From: Geothrix sp. | GTDB taxonomy: Bacteria > Acidobacteriota > Holophagae > Holophagales > Holophagaceae | NCBI RefSeq assembly: GCF_030219325.1 | Contig: NZ_CP126625.1 | Coordinates: 434,001-498,000 of the forward strand | Reading direction: 5' to 3' | DNA length: 64,000 bases | Shown here: in pieces, positions 1-9,648 of the stretch | Layout: each line of letters begins with the position of its first letter | How positions within the stretch are numbered: the first letter of the stretch is position 1 | The notes under the pieces: generated by a model | The model's database searches: none | What the model saw: only the letters and a program-made list of their open reading frames with translations | Told to the model about the DNA's origin: nothing | Position numbers and translations under genes: made by a program

Positions 1-6
1 TCCGGG

Positions 7-36
7 TTGACTTTTCGGGGACTTCCCGGATGATTG
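7..36 (+). promoter_or_regulatory. Weak candidate promoter upstream of the thr leader
   Basis: A TTGACT hexamer at 7-12 resembles a sigma-70 -35 box. The -10 region about 17-18 bases further on (ATGATT/TGATTG) matches the consensus poorly, so this is only a candidate. Confidence 0.2.
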
Positions 37-107
37 CGGACATGCCGTTTTCGTTGAACCCCATGCCGTCCCGGTCCGCCAGCCCCGTTGGCGAGGGCAG
101 CCTCCGC

Positions 108-164
108 ATGGTCAACACCAATGGCATTACCACCACCACGCACACCGCCGTGCGGGGCACCTGA
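108..164 (+). CDS. Putative Thr-rich leader peptide of the thr operon
   Basis: This is an 18-codon reading frame starting ATG and ending TGA, rich in threonine (seven Thr, with a run ITTTTHT), lying 72 bases before thrA. A GAGGG stretch at 93-97 could serve as its ribosome site. A strong terminator hairpin follows at 188-216, just before thrA. This order (Thr/Ile-rich short peptide, terminator, thrA) is the classic layout of ribosome-mediated attenuation in enterobacterial thr operons. The same frame is open back to base 3, so it could instead be the end of a longer gene cut by the window edge; the Thr run and position favour a leader. Confidence 0.6.
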   Translation: MVNTNGITTTTHTAVRGT

Positions 165-187
165 CCTGATTCCACCCTTCAGATCTC

Positions 188-216
188 AGCCCCGCGAACC
201 CCACGCGGGGCTTTTT
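188..216 (+). terminator. Terminator/attenuator hairpin before thrA
   Basis: AGCCCCGCG (188-196) pairs perfectly with CGCGGGGCT (204-212) around a 7-base loop, followed by a T run (212-216). It lies only 20 bases before the thrA start and 24 after the leader-peptide stop, so it is likely the attenuator of the thr operon rather than the end of an unrelated gene. Confidence 0.8.
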
Positions 217-236
217 CGTTTCGACCCGGAGCCCCC

Positions 237-2714
237 ATGCAGCCCAGCCCCATCCGCGTCATGAAGTTCGGCGGCACCAGCCTGGCCGATGCGGCCCGGT
301 TCCGCACCGTGGCCGACCTGGTCGCAGCCGCCGGTGCGACTCACCGCGTCTGCGTGGTGGCCTCGGCCATGGCCGGCGTCACCAACCTGCTGCTGCACGG
401 GGGACGCGTCCCCAACCGCGAGGAGGCGGATCGCCTGCTGGAGGCGTTCCGGGACCGGCACGCCCAGGTGGTGGCGGACCTGGCGGAGGATCTGGGCGCC
501 GAGGCCGGCCCCGTGCGGGGTGAGCTGGAGGGCCTCGAGGCCGTGGGCCGCCGCCTCCTGCATGGGATGGCCCTGCTGGAGGAGGGACCGCCCTCGGTGC
601 TGGCCCAGGTATCCAGCCTCGGTGAGCGGGCCTCCTCCCTGATCCTGACGGCCCTGTTGAAAGCCCGTGGCCTGGCGCCCCGGTACCTCGATCCCGTGGA
701 GCACATCAAGGTCGAAGGCGATCCCCTGCAGGCCCGGCCCCGCATGGCCGACATCGAAACGGCCTTCGGCGCCGTGACGGCCGGTCCGGGCGGGCTCTGG
801 GTGCTGCCGGGCTTCTTCGGCGGAGATGCCCAGGGCCGCATCCTGTCCCTGGGACGGGGCGGTTCGGATCACAGCGCGGCCCTGGCCGCCGCGGCCCTGA
901 AGGCGGACCTGCTGGAGATCTGGACCGATGTGGCGGGGCTCTACAGCGCCGACCCCTCGCTGGTGCCCGAGGCCTTCCCGCTGCCCGAGGCCAGCTTCGA
1001 GGAGGCCATGGAGCTGTCCTTCTTCGGCGCCAAGGTCCTCCACCCGAAGACCATCCCACCCGTGCGGGAGCGGGGCATCCCCGTGCGCGTGTGCAGCAGC
1101 TTCGACCCCCTGCATCCCGGCACCGTGATCCGCGAGGAGGTGCCGCCACCACCCAGCGGCGTGCGCGGCCTCTCCTTCCTGCGGGACCTCACGGTGGTGA
1201 ACCTCACGGGCCCCGGCATGCCCGGCGTGCCCGGCATCGCGGGCCGCGTGTTCGGCGCCCTGGCGCGGCGGGGCATCTCCGTGGTGCTCATCACGCAGAG
1301 CTCGTCCGAACTCTCCATCTGCTTCGCCGTGCGCCGGGCCGATGGTCCGGGCGCCGTGGCGGCCATCCAGGAGGCTTTCCCGGCGGAGCTGTCGGCGGGC
1401 TTCATCGATCCGGTGCTCCTGCGCACGGGGCTCGCCGTGCTCAGCATCGTGGGCGACGGCATGCGCACGCGCCCCGGCGTGGCGGGCACCTTCTTCGACG
1501 CCTTGGCAGAGGTGGGCTGCAACGTGGTGGCCATCGCCCAGGGCGCCAGCGAGCGCATCATCTCCGCGGTGGTGGAGGAGGCGGATGGCGCCCGGGCCAT
1601 GGCCCACATCCACCGGCGCTTCTTCCAGACCCAGGTGGTGGTGGACGTGCACCTGCTGGGCGCGGGCAACGTGGGCGGCAGCCTGCTGGGCCAGATCCAG
1701 CGCCAGCATGACCAGCTGCTGGGCCTGGGCCTGGACCTCCGCGTGACCACCGTGGCCACCAGCCGGCGCATGAAGACGGACGCCAAGGGCATGGACCTCT
1801 CCCGCTGGCGGGAGGACCTGGCCCAGGGCGGCCCCATGGACCTGGACCTGCTGCTGGAATCGGTGCGCACGGGGCCGCCGGCCCTGTCCGTGCTGGTGGA
1901 CTGCAGCACCAGTGGTGAGCTGGCCGCCCGCTACCCCGACATGTTCGACGCGGGCTTCCACGTGGTGACGGCCAACAAGAAGGCCAACAGCAGCACCCAG
2001 GGTTTCTACCGCGAGCTGCGGACTCGCTCCTCGAAGCGGGGCCTGCGCTTCCTCTACGAAGCCAACGTGGGCGCGGGCCTGCCCATCATCGACACGGTGA
2101 AGAACCTAGTCATGACGGGGGACCGCGTGCTGCGGGCCGAGGGCATCCTGTCGGGCTCCATGTCGTACATCCTGGGCCTGCTGGGCGAGGGCGTGGCCCT
2201 CTCCGAGGCCGTGGGCCGGGCCAAGGAGAGCGGCTTCACCGAGCCCGATCCCCGCGATGACCTCAGCGGCATGGACGTGGCGCGCAAGCTGCTGATCCTG
2301 GCCCGGGAGCTGGGCCTGGAGCTGGAGCTGGACGACGTGGTCGTGGAGGGCCTGCTGCCCGCGGATTTCGACGCCACCGGCGACATCCCCTCGTTCATGG
2401 CACGGCTGCCGCAGCTGGATGCGCCCTTCCGCGAACGGCTGGCCACCCTGAAGGCCGAGGGGAAGACGCTGCGCTACGTGGGCTCGCTGTCCGAGGGCGG
2501 CTGCCGCGTGGGCCTGCTGCCCGTGGATGCGGACCATCCCTTCATCGCCATCAAGGGTGGCGAGAACGCCCTGGCCCTGCTCACGGAGCGCTACCAGCCC
2601 CATCCCATGGTCATCCGCGGCTACGGTGCCGGCGCCGAGGTGACCGCCGCCGGCGTGCTGGCGGACATCCTGCGGCTGGTGCCCCCGGGCGCCCGCCCGG
2701 CCCGGAGGCTGTGA
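237..2714 (+). CDS. thrA: Bifunctional aspartate kinase / homoserine dehydrogenase
   Basis: This protein of 825 residues catalyses the first and third steps of threonine and methionine synthesis from aspartate. The aspartokinase signature KFGGTS lies at about residues 10-15 and paired ACT-type regulatory segments at about 310-460. The homoserine dehydrogenase half begins at about 475 with a GAGNVGG nucleotide-binding motif and contains TANKKANS. The length matches ThrA/MetL-type fusions. GGAG about 6 bases before the ATG supports the start. The stop overlaps the start of thrB. The cytoplasmic enzyme is probably feedback inhibited by threonine through the ACT domains and, by inference, controlled by the upstream attenuator. 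Confidence 0.96.
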   Translation: MQPSPIRVMKFGGTSLADAARFRTVADLVAAAGATHRVCVVASAMAGVTNLLLHGGRVPNREEADRLLEAFRDRHAQVVADLAEDLGAEAGPVRGELEGLEAVGRRLLHGMALLEEGPPSVLAQVSSLGERASSLILTALLKARGLAPRYLDPVEHIKVEGDPLQARPRMADIETAFGAVTAGPGGLWVLPGFFGGDAQGRILSLGRGGSDHSAALAAAALKADLLEIWTDVAGLYSADPSLVPEAFPLPEASFEEAMELSFFGAKVLHPKTIPPVRERGIPVRVCSSFDPLHPGTVIREEVPPPPSGVRGLSFLRDLTVVNLTGPGMPGVPGIAGRVFGALARRGISVVLITQSSSELSICFAVRRADGPGAVAAIQEAFPAELSAGFIDPVLLRTGLAVLSIVGDGMRTRPGVAGTFFDALAEVGCNVVAIAQGASERIISAVVEEADGARAMAHIHRRFFQTQVVVDVHLLGAGNVGGSLLGQIQRQHDQLLGLGLDLRVTTVATSRRMKTDAKGMDLSRWREDLAQGGPMDLDLLLESVRTGPPALSVLVDCSTSGELAARYPDMFDAGFHVVTANKKANSSTQGFYRELRTRSSKRGLRFLYEANVGAGLPIIDTVKNLVMTGDRVLRAEGILSGSMSYILGLLGEGVALSEAVGRAKESGFTEPDPRDDLSGMDVARKLLILARELGLELELDDVVVEGLLPADFDATGDIPSFMARLPQLDAPFRERLATLKAEGKTLRYVGSLSEGGCRVGLLPVDADHPFIAIKGGENALALLTERYQPHPMVIRGYGAGAEVTAAGVLADILRLVPPGARPARRL

Positions 2715-3730
2715 TGGCGGGCCTCTCGGACCTGCCGGCCACGGGCCTGGTGGCCTACGCCCCCGCCAGCATCGGCAACCTGGCCGCGGGCTTCGACCTG
2801 CTGGGCGCGGCCCTGGCGCCCCTGGACGGCAGCCTGCTGGGGGACCTGGTGCACGTGGACCATGCGCCGGAGTCCTCCTTCCAAATCACGGGCCCCTTCG
2901 CCGCGGCGCTGGCGGACGACATCCGCCCCAACCTCGCGCTGCGGGCCCGCGACCTCTTTGTCGAGGCGGTGCGGGCCGGGGGCGAGGAGGTGGGTCCCTT
3001 CGCCATCACGCTGGAGAAGCGCCTGCCCGTGGCCAGTGGCCTGGGTTCCAGCGCCAGCTCCATCGTGGCCACCCTGGTGGCGCTGCAGGCCCTCTGCGGC
3101 GAGCCCCTGAACGGCTCCGACCTGCTGGACCTGGCGGGTCGGGCCGAGGGGCTCACCAGCGGCGGCCGGCACCTCGACAACGTGGCGCCTTCGCTGCTGG
3201 GCGGGCTCCAGCTGATGGTGCCCGGGCGGGACGGCGCGCCCGCCACCCGCCGGCTGCCCTGGCCGTCGGACCTGCTGCTGGTGGTGGTGCATCCGGCCTA
3301 CCAGCTGTCCACGGCGAAGAGCCGCGGCGCGCTGCCGGAGCGCCCGGACTGGAGCGCCACCGTGGACTTCGCCGGCAACCTGGCGAGCCTGGTACAGGCC
3401 CTCCACAGCGGGGACCGCGCCCTCCTCGCCCGTTGCCTGCGCGATCCCATCGTGGAGGTCCACCGCGCACCGCTGGTGCCCGGATTCCACGCCGCCCAGG
3501 CCGCGGCGAGGCAGCTGGGCGCCCTGGGCTGCAGCCTGTCGGGCTCGGGCCCCTCGGTGTTCGCCGTGGCCGAAGACGAGGCCCAGGCCGCGGCCATGGC
3601 CGATGCCATCTGCGGGGCCTTCGCTGGGGCCGGACTGGAGAGCCGGGGCTGGGTCTGCGCCCTGGATCCCGATGGCGCCCGCGTGCTCACCCCCGGTTCC
3701 AGCCACCCAGGACGCGAGGCCCACCCATGA
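2714..3730 (+). CDS. thrB: Homoserine kinase
   Basis: This is a GHMP-family kinase that phosphorylates homoserine to O-phosphohomoserine, the substrate of ThrC. The ATP-binding motif PVASGLGSSASS is present about one third of the way in and a C-terminal GCSLSGSGPS glycine-rich segment is typical of the family. The ATG at 2714 overlaps the thrA stop (TGATG) and has GGAGG 5 bases upstream; a GTG at 2711 in the same frame is an alternative start one codon earlier. The stop overlaps the ATG of thrC (ATGA), indicating translational coupling in the operon. Confidence 0.95.
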   Translation: MAGLSDLPATGLVAYAPASIGNLAAGFDLLGAALAPLDGSLLGDLVHVDHAPESSFQITGPFAAALADDIRPNLALRARDLFVEAVRAGGEEVGPFAITLEKRLPVASGLGSSASSIVATLVALQALCGEPLNGSDLLDLAGRAEGLTSGGRHLDNVAPSLLGGLQLMVPGRDGAPATRRLPWPSDLLLVVVHPAYQLSTAKSRGALPERPDWSATVDFAGNLASLVQALHSGDRALLARCLRDPIVEVHRAPLVPGFHAAQAAARQLGALGCSLSGSGPSVFAVAEDEAQAAAMADAICGAFAGAGLESRGWVCALDPDGARVLTPGSSHPGREAHP

Positions 3731-4995
3731 GACTGGTCAGCACACGCACGCCCGACCTTGCCGCAACCTTCGTGGAAGCTGCGCAGATGGGCCTCGCCCC
3801 CGATGGCGGCCTCTTCGTGCCCGTCGAGATTCCGCGCTTCGCCGACGTGCCCGACCTGCTCAGGCTGGATTTCGCCACCCGCGCCACGGAGATCCTCCAT
3901 CGCCTGCTGGGCGACGAGTTCCCCCGTGCCGTGGTCGAGCAGCTGGCGTGCTCCGCCTTCACCTTCCCGGCGCCGCTGGTGCCGGTGGACGGGCGCAGCT
4001 CGGCCCTGGAGCTCTTCCACGGGCCCACTCTGGCCTTCAAGGACTTCGGCGCGCGCTTCCTGGCCCGGGTGCTGGCACTGGGTGCGGAGGGTCACCGCCG
4101 CACGGTGCTCACCGCCACGTCCGGCGACACCGGCGCCGCCGTGGCCAGCGCCTTCCACGGCCTGCCCGGCGTGGACGTGGTGGTGCTGTATCCAGCGGGC
4201 CGCGTGTCGCCCCTGCAGGAGCGCCAGTTTGCTACCTGCGGCGGCAATGTGCTGGCGCTGGCCGTGGACGGCGCCTTCGACGACTGCCAGCGGCTGGTGA
4301 AGGGGGCCTTCGAGGATGCGGAGCTGGTGGCGCGCCTGGGCCTGACGTCCGCCAACAGCATCAACATCGCGCGGCTCCTGGCCCAGACGCTCTACTACTT
4401 CGAGGCCGCGGCACAAGTTGAAAGCGACTCGCCCCTGGTGGTCTCCGTGCCCAGCGGCAACTTCGGCAACCTCACCGCGGGCCTCTGGGCGCAGAGGATG
4501 GGCGCTCCGATCTCCGCCTTCGTGGCCGCCACCAATGCCAACCGGGTGGTGCCGGACTACCTCGACACCGGCGTGTACCAGCCCAAGGCTTCGGTGGCCA
4601 CGCTGTCCAACGCCATGGACGTGGGCGCCCCCAGCAACTGGGAGCGCATCTTCGCGCTGTTCGGCGGCGACCACGATGCCATGGCCGGCGCCCTGCGCTG
4701 GGGCAGCTGCAGCGATGCGGAGACGGAACGGATCGTCATCGACCTGGATCGCGCGGGCTACCTGGCGGATCCCCACGGTGCCGTGGCCTACCACGTGCTG
4801 CAGGCCAACCTGCGCGAGGGCGAGCGGGGCATCTTCCTCGCGACGGCCCACCCTGCGAAGTTCATGGAGGCCCTGGCCCCGGCCCTGGGCCGTCAGCTCC
4901 CGCTGCCGAAGTCGCTCAGCGACCTCCTGGAGCTGCCGCTGCTCAACGAGCCCCTGGCCGCGGACCAGGCCGCGCTTCGGCGTCGACTGAGCTGA
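3727..4995 (+). CDS. thrC: Threonine synthase
   Basis: A PLP enzyme of 422 residues that converts O-phosphohomoserine to threonine. The PLP-binding lysine sits in the motif LAFKDFGARF, and phosphate-binding segments TSGDTGAA and SVPSGNFGN follow, as in the ThrC family. The start ATG overlaps the thrB stop by four bases; the open frame extends further upstream but only as a shadow of thrB. It is the last gene of the thrABC operon and converges on the cytochrome gene, with only five bases between the stop codons. Confidence 0.95.
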   Translation: MRLVSTRTPDLAATFVEAAQMGLAPDGGLFVPVEIPRFADVPDLLRLDFATRATEILHRLLGDEFPRAVVEQLACSAFTFPAPLVPVDGRSSALELFHGPTLAFKDFGARFLARVLALGAEGHRRTVLTATSGDTGAAVASAFHGLPGVDVVVLYPAGRVSPLQERQFATCGGNVLALAVDGAFDDCQRLVKGAFEDAELVARLGLTSANSINIARLLAQTLYYFEAAAQVESDSPLVVSVPSGNFGNLTAGLWAQRMGAPISAFVAATNANRVVPDYLDTGVYQPKASVATLSNAMDVGAPSNWERIFALFGGDHDAMAGALRWGSCSDAETERIVIDLDRAGYLADPHGAVAYHVLQANLREGERGIFLATAHPAKFMEALAPALGRQLPLPKSLSDLLELPLLNEPLAADQAALRRRLS

Positions 4996-5000
4996 GCTGC

Positions 5001-5420
5001 CTACTTGGCCTGCAGGCTCTCGATATGGCCCGTCAGATTGGCCACGCGGATGCGGACCACGGGCTCCTGGCTGTTGTTCAGGCTGAGGAAGAAGGGCCCC
5101 CACACGGGCATGTCCTTCAGGCCGTGGGTCTGGGTGCCCACCTCGCCGCGGATCACCTTCGCCACGTGGTCCTTGGGGAAGACGCCCTTGTTCTGGGCGG
5201 CCAGCATGGTCAGGTCGGGCACCGCCGTCTTCAGGTGCTGGGCCACGGGGCCATCGCCCAGGCCCTTGGGCCCGTGGCAGCTGGCGCAGTAGGCCAGGTA
5301 CATCTCCGAGCCCGAGGCCGGCGAGGTGTAGCGGGCAGGGACCTTCTTGATGGCCGGGCTCTGGGCCAGGACGGGCAGGGCGAAGGCGGCGAGGAGGAGG
5401 GCAACGACGGGCTTGGACAT
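5001..5420 (-). CDS. Small monoheme c-type cytochrome
   Basis: A 139-residue exported protein with an N-terminal signal sequence (VALLLAAFALPVLA) and one heme site CASCH in the context YCASCHGPKGLGDG, typical of class I cytochromes. A distal methionine could be supplied by the GLKDMPVWGP segment near the C-terminus. The ATG at 5420 has GGAG six bases upstream and is preferred over a GTG four codons earlier. It probably shuttles electrons in the periplasm; the partner is unknown. It lies downstream of and in the same direction as the M28 peptidase gene. Confidence 0.85.
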   Translation of the reverse strand: MSKPVVALLLAAFALPVLAQSPAIKKVPARYTSPASGSEMYLAYCASCHGPKGLGDGPVAQHLKTAVPDLTMLAAQNKGVFPKDHVAKVIRGEVGTQTHGLKDMPVWGPFFLSLNNSQEPVVRIRVANLTGHIESLQAK

Positions 5421-5508
5421 GGGGTGCTCCACGGAAACGGGGGAAGGAAGATGAGTCCGGCCTCTGGCGTGAGCCAGTAGAACAGGAGCCGCGGCTCCCG
5501 AACAGACC

Positions 5509-7647
5509 CTAGGAGCCCTGGACCGCCAGGACCTGCCGGATCACCCGCGTATCGGTGTAGGGGTCCACGGGGGCGGGGATCAGGTCCGCGGGACGGGCCG
5601 GCGTTCCGGGCGGCAGGCCGGGCAGGATGACGTCCACGGTCAGGTGGGATCCCGGCTGGGGTTCCAGCTCGAAGGTGAGGCTCGCCGGGGGGGCGAACCA
5701 GTGGAGCCGCCGGACGGCCGGGAGGGGTTTGCCATCCTGGGTCATCCCCGACATGGGCGTGTCCGCCGATAACACCAGGGCCAGCGCCCGTTCCGGGAGG
5801 GTGATGGTCAGGCGCTTCCCGTCCTGGAGCAGCGAGGGTCGGGGCAGATGGAAGACTGGGGCCGGGCTGGCGTGGGCGCGCCGCCCCCCGAAGCGGATGT
5901 CCTCGGCCGGCTCAGTCATCAGGGACCGGGTCCAGGCATCGGGCATGTGGAAGCTCACCCACTGCGCTTTCCCCGTGGCCGCGTCTTCGAGGTAGGCCAG
6001 GGTGCTGAGGCGAGGGCCGGTCCTGGTGGCTCCGACTGCGAAGCAGAGCACCGCGGCACTCAGGCCGGCGGCGGGCAGCACCCAGAGACGCGTCTGGAAC
6101 GGGCGCCGCAGGAGCGGCAGCAGTGGCATCAGCCCGAAGGCGACCAGAAGCCCCAGGAAGAACGGCAGGCCGAAGCCCAGCAGGAGGGCGAGGTTGTGCC
6201 AGACGGGGGGGAAGAGCAGCAGCAGTGGAAGGGCGGCGACCCAGGGCTTCTCCCACCAAAGCCCCAGCAGGGCGAAGAGCAGGGGCCAGAGCAGGAAGTA
6301 GGTGGCGCCGGGCAGGATGGCGGTGGCGGCCACGAGGGCCAGCAGCCACCAGAGCAGGGCCCCCAGGGTGAGGCCCCGGACTTCGAAGCGGCGGAGCGCC
6401 CAGCCCCACACCAAGGCCAGGGTGGTCAGCGCGGTGGCGAGCAGGGCCGCCTCGAACCAACGCACGCCGTAAGGATCCTGGTTGGGGATCCCCTGGCGGA
6501 AGGGCTTCACCAGGACTTCCAGGCCGCTCGCCGTGAGGGCGCCAACGATCAGGCTGCCGAGCGCCAAGCCCGTGCCGGCCAAGAAGCTTTTCAAGACCCC
6601 CGGCCCGCGCCGGAGGCGCCAGAGCAGGGCGGCGAAGGCGGCCAGGGCCAGCGCGGTCAGGGGCCAGGCCAGGGTGGCGGGATAGAGCAGCAGGATCCGG
6701 CCCAGCAGGTCGAAGTAGATGGCTTCGCCCCGTCCGGGTCGGGCGATGGCTCCGAGATCGGCGGCGAGGAAGTGGCGACCGAGGGCAAGGGCCGTGTCCC
6801 CGTGCTGCTGGAGACTGCCCTGATCCAGGCCATCCGGCGTGTCGAGCGCGGTGTGGTAGTGCTGCCAGCGGCCCACGAAGGCGAAGTTGAGCCCGGCCAT
6901 GCCCGCCTGCTTGAGCACGGTCAGGTCCGTGTCGTTGGGCAGCAGCTTGTAGAGAGCGTACATCAGGGAGGAGGCATGAGGCCTGGGGGCGGCCACGGCG
7001 AACTCGCGCATCAGGGGCAGGTTGCCCTCGCTGGTCTCGAACATGAAGACCGGCCCGCCACCGCCCCGCGCCTCAAAGTTGAGGGCCAGGGCGGGGGATT
7101 TCCCTTCGAGCGCATCGACATGGGCCTGGGCACCCAGGAGGCCCACCTCTTCGGCATCGGTGATGAGGATGCGGAGCGTGTTCCGGCTGGGCGCCAGGGC
7201 CCGGGCCGTTTCGAGCAGCGCAGCCACGCCGGCGGCATCGTCGCCCGCGCCGGGGCCGGTGCCATGCGAGTCGTAGTGCGCCATGAGCAGCAGGGTGCCG
7301 GTGGGGGCGCTGCCGGGCCTCTCGGCGACGATGTTCTCCACGGTCGCCAGAATCAAGTCACGGTCGCCGTGGACGCGCCAGGCCACCCGCTTCTGGACAG
7401 TGGTGGTGAATCCGAGCTGCCGGAAGGACGCGACCAGCTGGTCGCGGACGCGGTCATGTTCGGGCGTGCCCGGCGGGTGCGGCGCCCGTGCGAGCTCGCG
7501 CACGTGGACCATGGCCCGCTCCGCGGAGAAGCGATCGGCGGGGGCGCTGGCCGGGACCGGGTCCGGCGGTGCCTGCAGGACCATCACGCCGGCGGTGATG
7601 AGGCCCAGCAGCAGCAGGGTGGCGAGGGGGCGCTGCAGCAGGTTCAT
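5509..7647 (-). CDS. M28-family zinc peptidase with C-terminal membrane domain
   Basis: A 712-residue protein with one N-terminal membrane anchor, an extracytoplasmic M28 aminopeptidase-type domain (about 40-310) and then about eight hydrophobic segments (about 320-560) followed by a soluble beta-rich tail. Metal-ligand motifs are visible: AHYDSHG (H124, D126), GAGDDAAGV (D136) and DAEEVGLLG. The overall plan resembles the ER/vacuolar membrane M28 peptidases (ERMP1/Pff1 type) found sporadically in bacteria. It probably cleaves peptides outside the cytoplasm; the substrate is unknown. Its start is 18 bases from the GDPD stop, so the two are likely cotranscribed. Confidence 0.85.
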   Translation of the reverse strand: MNLLQRPLATLLLLGLITAGVMVLQAPPDPVPASAPADRFSAERAMVHVRELARAPHPPGTPEHDRVRDQLVASFRQLGFTTTVQKRVAWRVHGDRDLILATVENIVAERPGSAPTGTLLLMAHYDSHGTGPGAGDDAAGVAALLETARALAPSRNTLRILITDAEEVGLLGAQAHVDALEGKSPALALNFEARGGGGPVFMFETSEGNLPLMREFAVAAPRPHASSLMYALYKLLPNDTDLTVLKQAGMAGLNFAFVGRWQHYHTALDTPDGLDQGSLQQHGDTALALGRHFLAADLGAIARPGRGEAIYFDLLGRILLLYPATLAWPLTALALAAFAALLWRLRRGPGVLKSFLAGTGLALGSLIVGALTASGLEVLVKPFRQGIPNQDPYGVRWFEAALLATALTTLALVWGWALRRFEVRGLTLGALLWWLLALVAATAILPGATYFLLWPLLFALLGLWWEKPWVAALPLLLLFPPVWHNLALLLGFGLPFFLGLLVAFGLMPLLPLLRRPFQTRLWVLPAAGLSAAVLCFAVGATRTGPRLSTLAYLEDAATGKAQWVSFHMPDAWTRSLMTEPAEDIRFGGRRAHASPAPVFHLPRPSLLQDGKRLTITLPERALALVLSADTPMSGMTQDGKPLPAVRRLHWFAPPASLTFELEPQPGSHLTVDVILPGLPPGTPARPADLIPAPVDPYTDTRVIRQVLAVQGS

Positions 7648-7665
7648 CGCGGGGGCCGGCTGTCG

Positions 7666-8325
7666 TCAGATCCCGTCCGCGATGAGCACCGCCGGGATGA
7701 AAGGCAGGTCCCTGGCTTCGGCCGGCGTCTTCATGCCCCACAGGGCCAGGCGGTCGGCATGGGGCGCCCAGAGTTCGGGCCGGGCCTTCACGGCCTTGAG
7801 GGGCGGGTGCAGCCAGAGGGCTTCGGGCAGGTCGGCCAGTTCCTCCGCGGTGAGGTCCAGGGCCTCGTCGGTCTCCCAGAGGAAGCCGCAGCGGGCAGTC
7901 TCACAGGCGGCCCACAGCTGCAGGACTTCGCTGTGCTCGAAGCTGCTGAACAGCACGCGGTCCAGGGCCTCGGCGGCCTCCACCGTGGCCAGGGCCTGCT
8001 GCCAGCCGGGCTCGCCCTTCAGTTCGACGTTGATGAGCCTGGCGGGCAACTCCAGGGCGTCCGCCAAGTGGGGCACGGCCTCGCCGTTCTTCAGGGGCGG
8101 CAGCTCGGCTGCCTTCATCTGCCGCAGGTGCCCGGAGCCTTTCGCCGTGCGGGCCAGGTCCTCGTCGTGGAGTACGAGGCAGACGCCGTCCCGGGTGGGC
8201 TGGACGTCCAGTTCGAAGCCGTCCATGCCCGCGGCCAGGGCCGCGCGGAAGGCCTCCAGGCTGTTCTCCAGGTGCTTCGAGGACAGTCCCCGGTGGCCAA
8301 GGATGAGGGAACGGGTGGAGGGCAT
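7666..8325 (-). CDS. Glycerophosphodiester phosphodiesterase family protein
   Basis: A 219-residue GDPD-domain protein. Family catalytic residues are visible: H11 (GHRG), E20-N21 (HLEN), E38 and D40 (FELD) and H53 (LHDED). It would hydrolyse glycerophosphodiesters to glycerol-3-phosphate and an alcohol. No signal peptide is seen, so it is probably cytoplasmic. The start has GGGAG five bases upstream. It is the first gene of a two-gene unit with the M28 peptidase and is divergent from the HDOD regulator. Confidence 0.85.
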   Translation of the reverse strand: MPSTRSLILGHRGLSSKHLENSLEAFRAALAAGMDGFELDVQPTRDGVCLVLHDEDLARTAKGSGHLRQMKAAELPPLKNGEAVPHLADALELPARLINVELKGEPGWQQALATVEAAEALDRVLFSSFEHSEVLQLWAACETARCGFLWETDEALDLTAEELADLPEALWLHPPLKAVKARPELWAPHADRLALWGMKTPAEARDLPFIPAVLIADGI

Positions 8326-8462
8326 GGCGACTCCCGGATCAGAGGTTGATTCTGCCTGGAAAGCCCGTCGCGCGGGGCCCCCCCCGCACGGGATTCCACC
8401 TTTGGCCGGATGATGCCGATGATATGAGTCTGCACTTGGGCGCTCGCGGAGAGGAATCTAGA

Positions 8463-9587
8463 ATGCGGATCCTGCTGGTGGACGGCAATGCGGACCTGCT
8501 CCAGGAGATCCGGCGCGCCTTCTGGAAGCGCCATCGTTCCTGGGAGGTCCTCCTGGCCCAGACGGGAGCCGAGGCCGTCCAGGCGCTGGCCCGCGACCCC
8601 GTGGACATCGTGATCTCGGACATGGCGCTGCCGGACATGGAGGGCGCCGACCTGATCCACCAGGTGCGGGACCTCCAGCCCGGGGCAGTGCGCATCGCGC
8701 TGGCCGACCACCCCCTCGCCGAGTGGCTGGAGCGGGTGGAAGGGGACCTGCACCGCCTCTTCATCAAGCCGCTGGATCCGGAGTTCCTCATCGGGGCCGT
8801 CGAAAGCCTGGACATCGAGGACGATGAGGCGAGCGTCCGGGCGGTACGCGCCTTCGTGGGCGGCCTGGGCCGGATCCCGAGCCTGCCGAGCCTCTACTCG
8901 GAGCTGGTGGCGCTTCTCCAGCGCGAGGATGCCGGCATGAACGACGTGGCCCGCCTCATCCGCAGGGATCTCGGCGTGGCGAGCCAGGTCCTGAAGCTGG
9001 CCAACTCGGTCCACTGCGCCTCGGACCGCCCCGTGGCGGAGCTGGGCCGGGCCGTGGCCATGCTGGGCGTGGATTCGCTGCGCTCCCTGGTGCTGTTCCG
9101 GGGGCTCATCTCCGGCGTGGATTCCCCGCGCCCCCAGGGCCTCGACCTCGAGAAGCTCTGGTTCCATTCCTTCGAGGTGGCCACGGGAGTCCGCAAGCTG
9201 GTGGTCCTGGAGGGTGAGACGCAGCTGGCCGACCTCGCCTTCTCCGTGGGACTGCTGCATGACATCGGCCTGGTGGTCCTGGCCACCGATCCGTCGGGCC
9301 GCTACCGGGCCATCCTGGAACAGGCGCAGACGAGCCGGACCCCATTGGCGGTGCTCGAGCACGACACCTACGGCGTGGATCACGCCCAGGTCGGTGCCCA
9401 CCTGCTCAACCTCTGGGGCCTGCCGCCCGCCTTCTGCCGCCCCGTCCGGGAACACCATGCACCGCCCCCGGGGGGAGAGGGCTTCCCCCTGTCCGCCGCG
9501 CTGCACCTGGCGGACGCCCGCCACGGCGGGGCAAGACCGCGGGCATCTTCGCCGATGGAAGGTGGGGTCTGCATCCGCATGTGCTGA
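8463..9587 (+). CDS. HDOD-domain response regulator, apparent 3' frameshift
   Basis: The N-terminal receiver-like domain (about 1-115, MRILLVDGNADLL with the phospho-acceptor region IVISDMALPDMEG) is followed by an HDOD domain (about 130-330, with LHDIGLVVL). Such proteins act in signalling, often with cyclic nucleotide pathways. GGAGAGG precedes the ATG at 8463; an ATG at 8424 is possible. The annotated frame ends with an unlikely tail after residue LHLADARHGG. Adding one G to the GGGG run at 9528-9531 would extend the protein in a GC3-rich frame to a TAG at 9650-9652, just at the next gene. I infer a sequencing error or a real frameshift. Confidence 0.85.
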   Translation: MRILLVDGNADLLQEIRRAFWKRHRSWEVLLAQTGAEAVQALARDPVDIVISDMALPDMEGADLIHQVRDLQPGAVRIALADHPLAEWLERVEGDLHRLFIKPLDPEFLIGAVESLDIEDDEASVRAVRAFVGGLGRIPSLPSLYSELVALLQREDAGMNDVARLIRRDLGVASQVLKLANSVHCASDRPVAELGRAVAMLGVDSLRSLVLFRGLISGVDSPRPQGLDLEKLWFHSFEVATGVRKLVVLEGETQLADLAFSVGLLHDIGLVVLATDPSGRYRAILEQAQTSRTPLAVLEHDTYGVDHAQVGAHLLNLWGLPPAFCRPVREHHAPPPGGEGFPLSAALHLADARHGGARPRASSPMEGGVCIRMC

Positions 9588-9648
9588 GCGATCCCGTGCG
9601 CTTCGCCCGCTGGAAGGCCTGCCTGGCCATGGACGGCGGAGACTCTGC

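Noticed and set aside
186-1961. Minus-strand frame across thrA
   Set aside because: His/Gln/Gly-rich shadow; thrA is a clear gene in the opposite strand.
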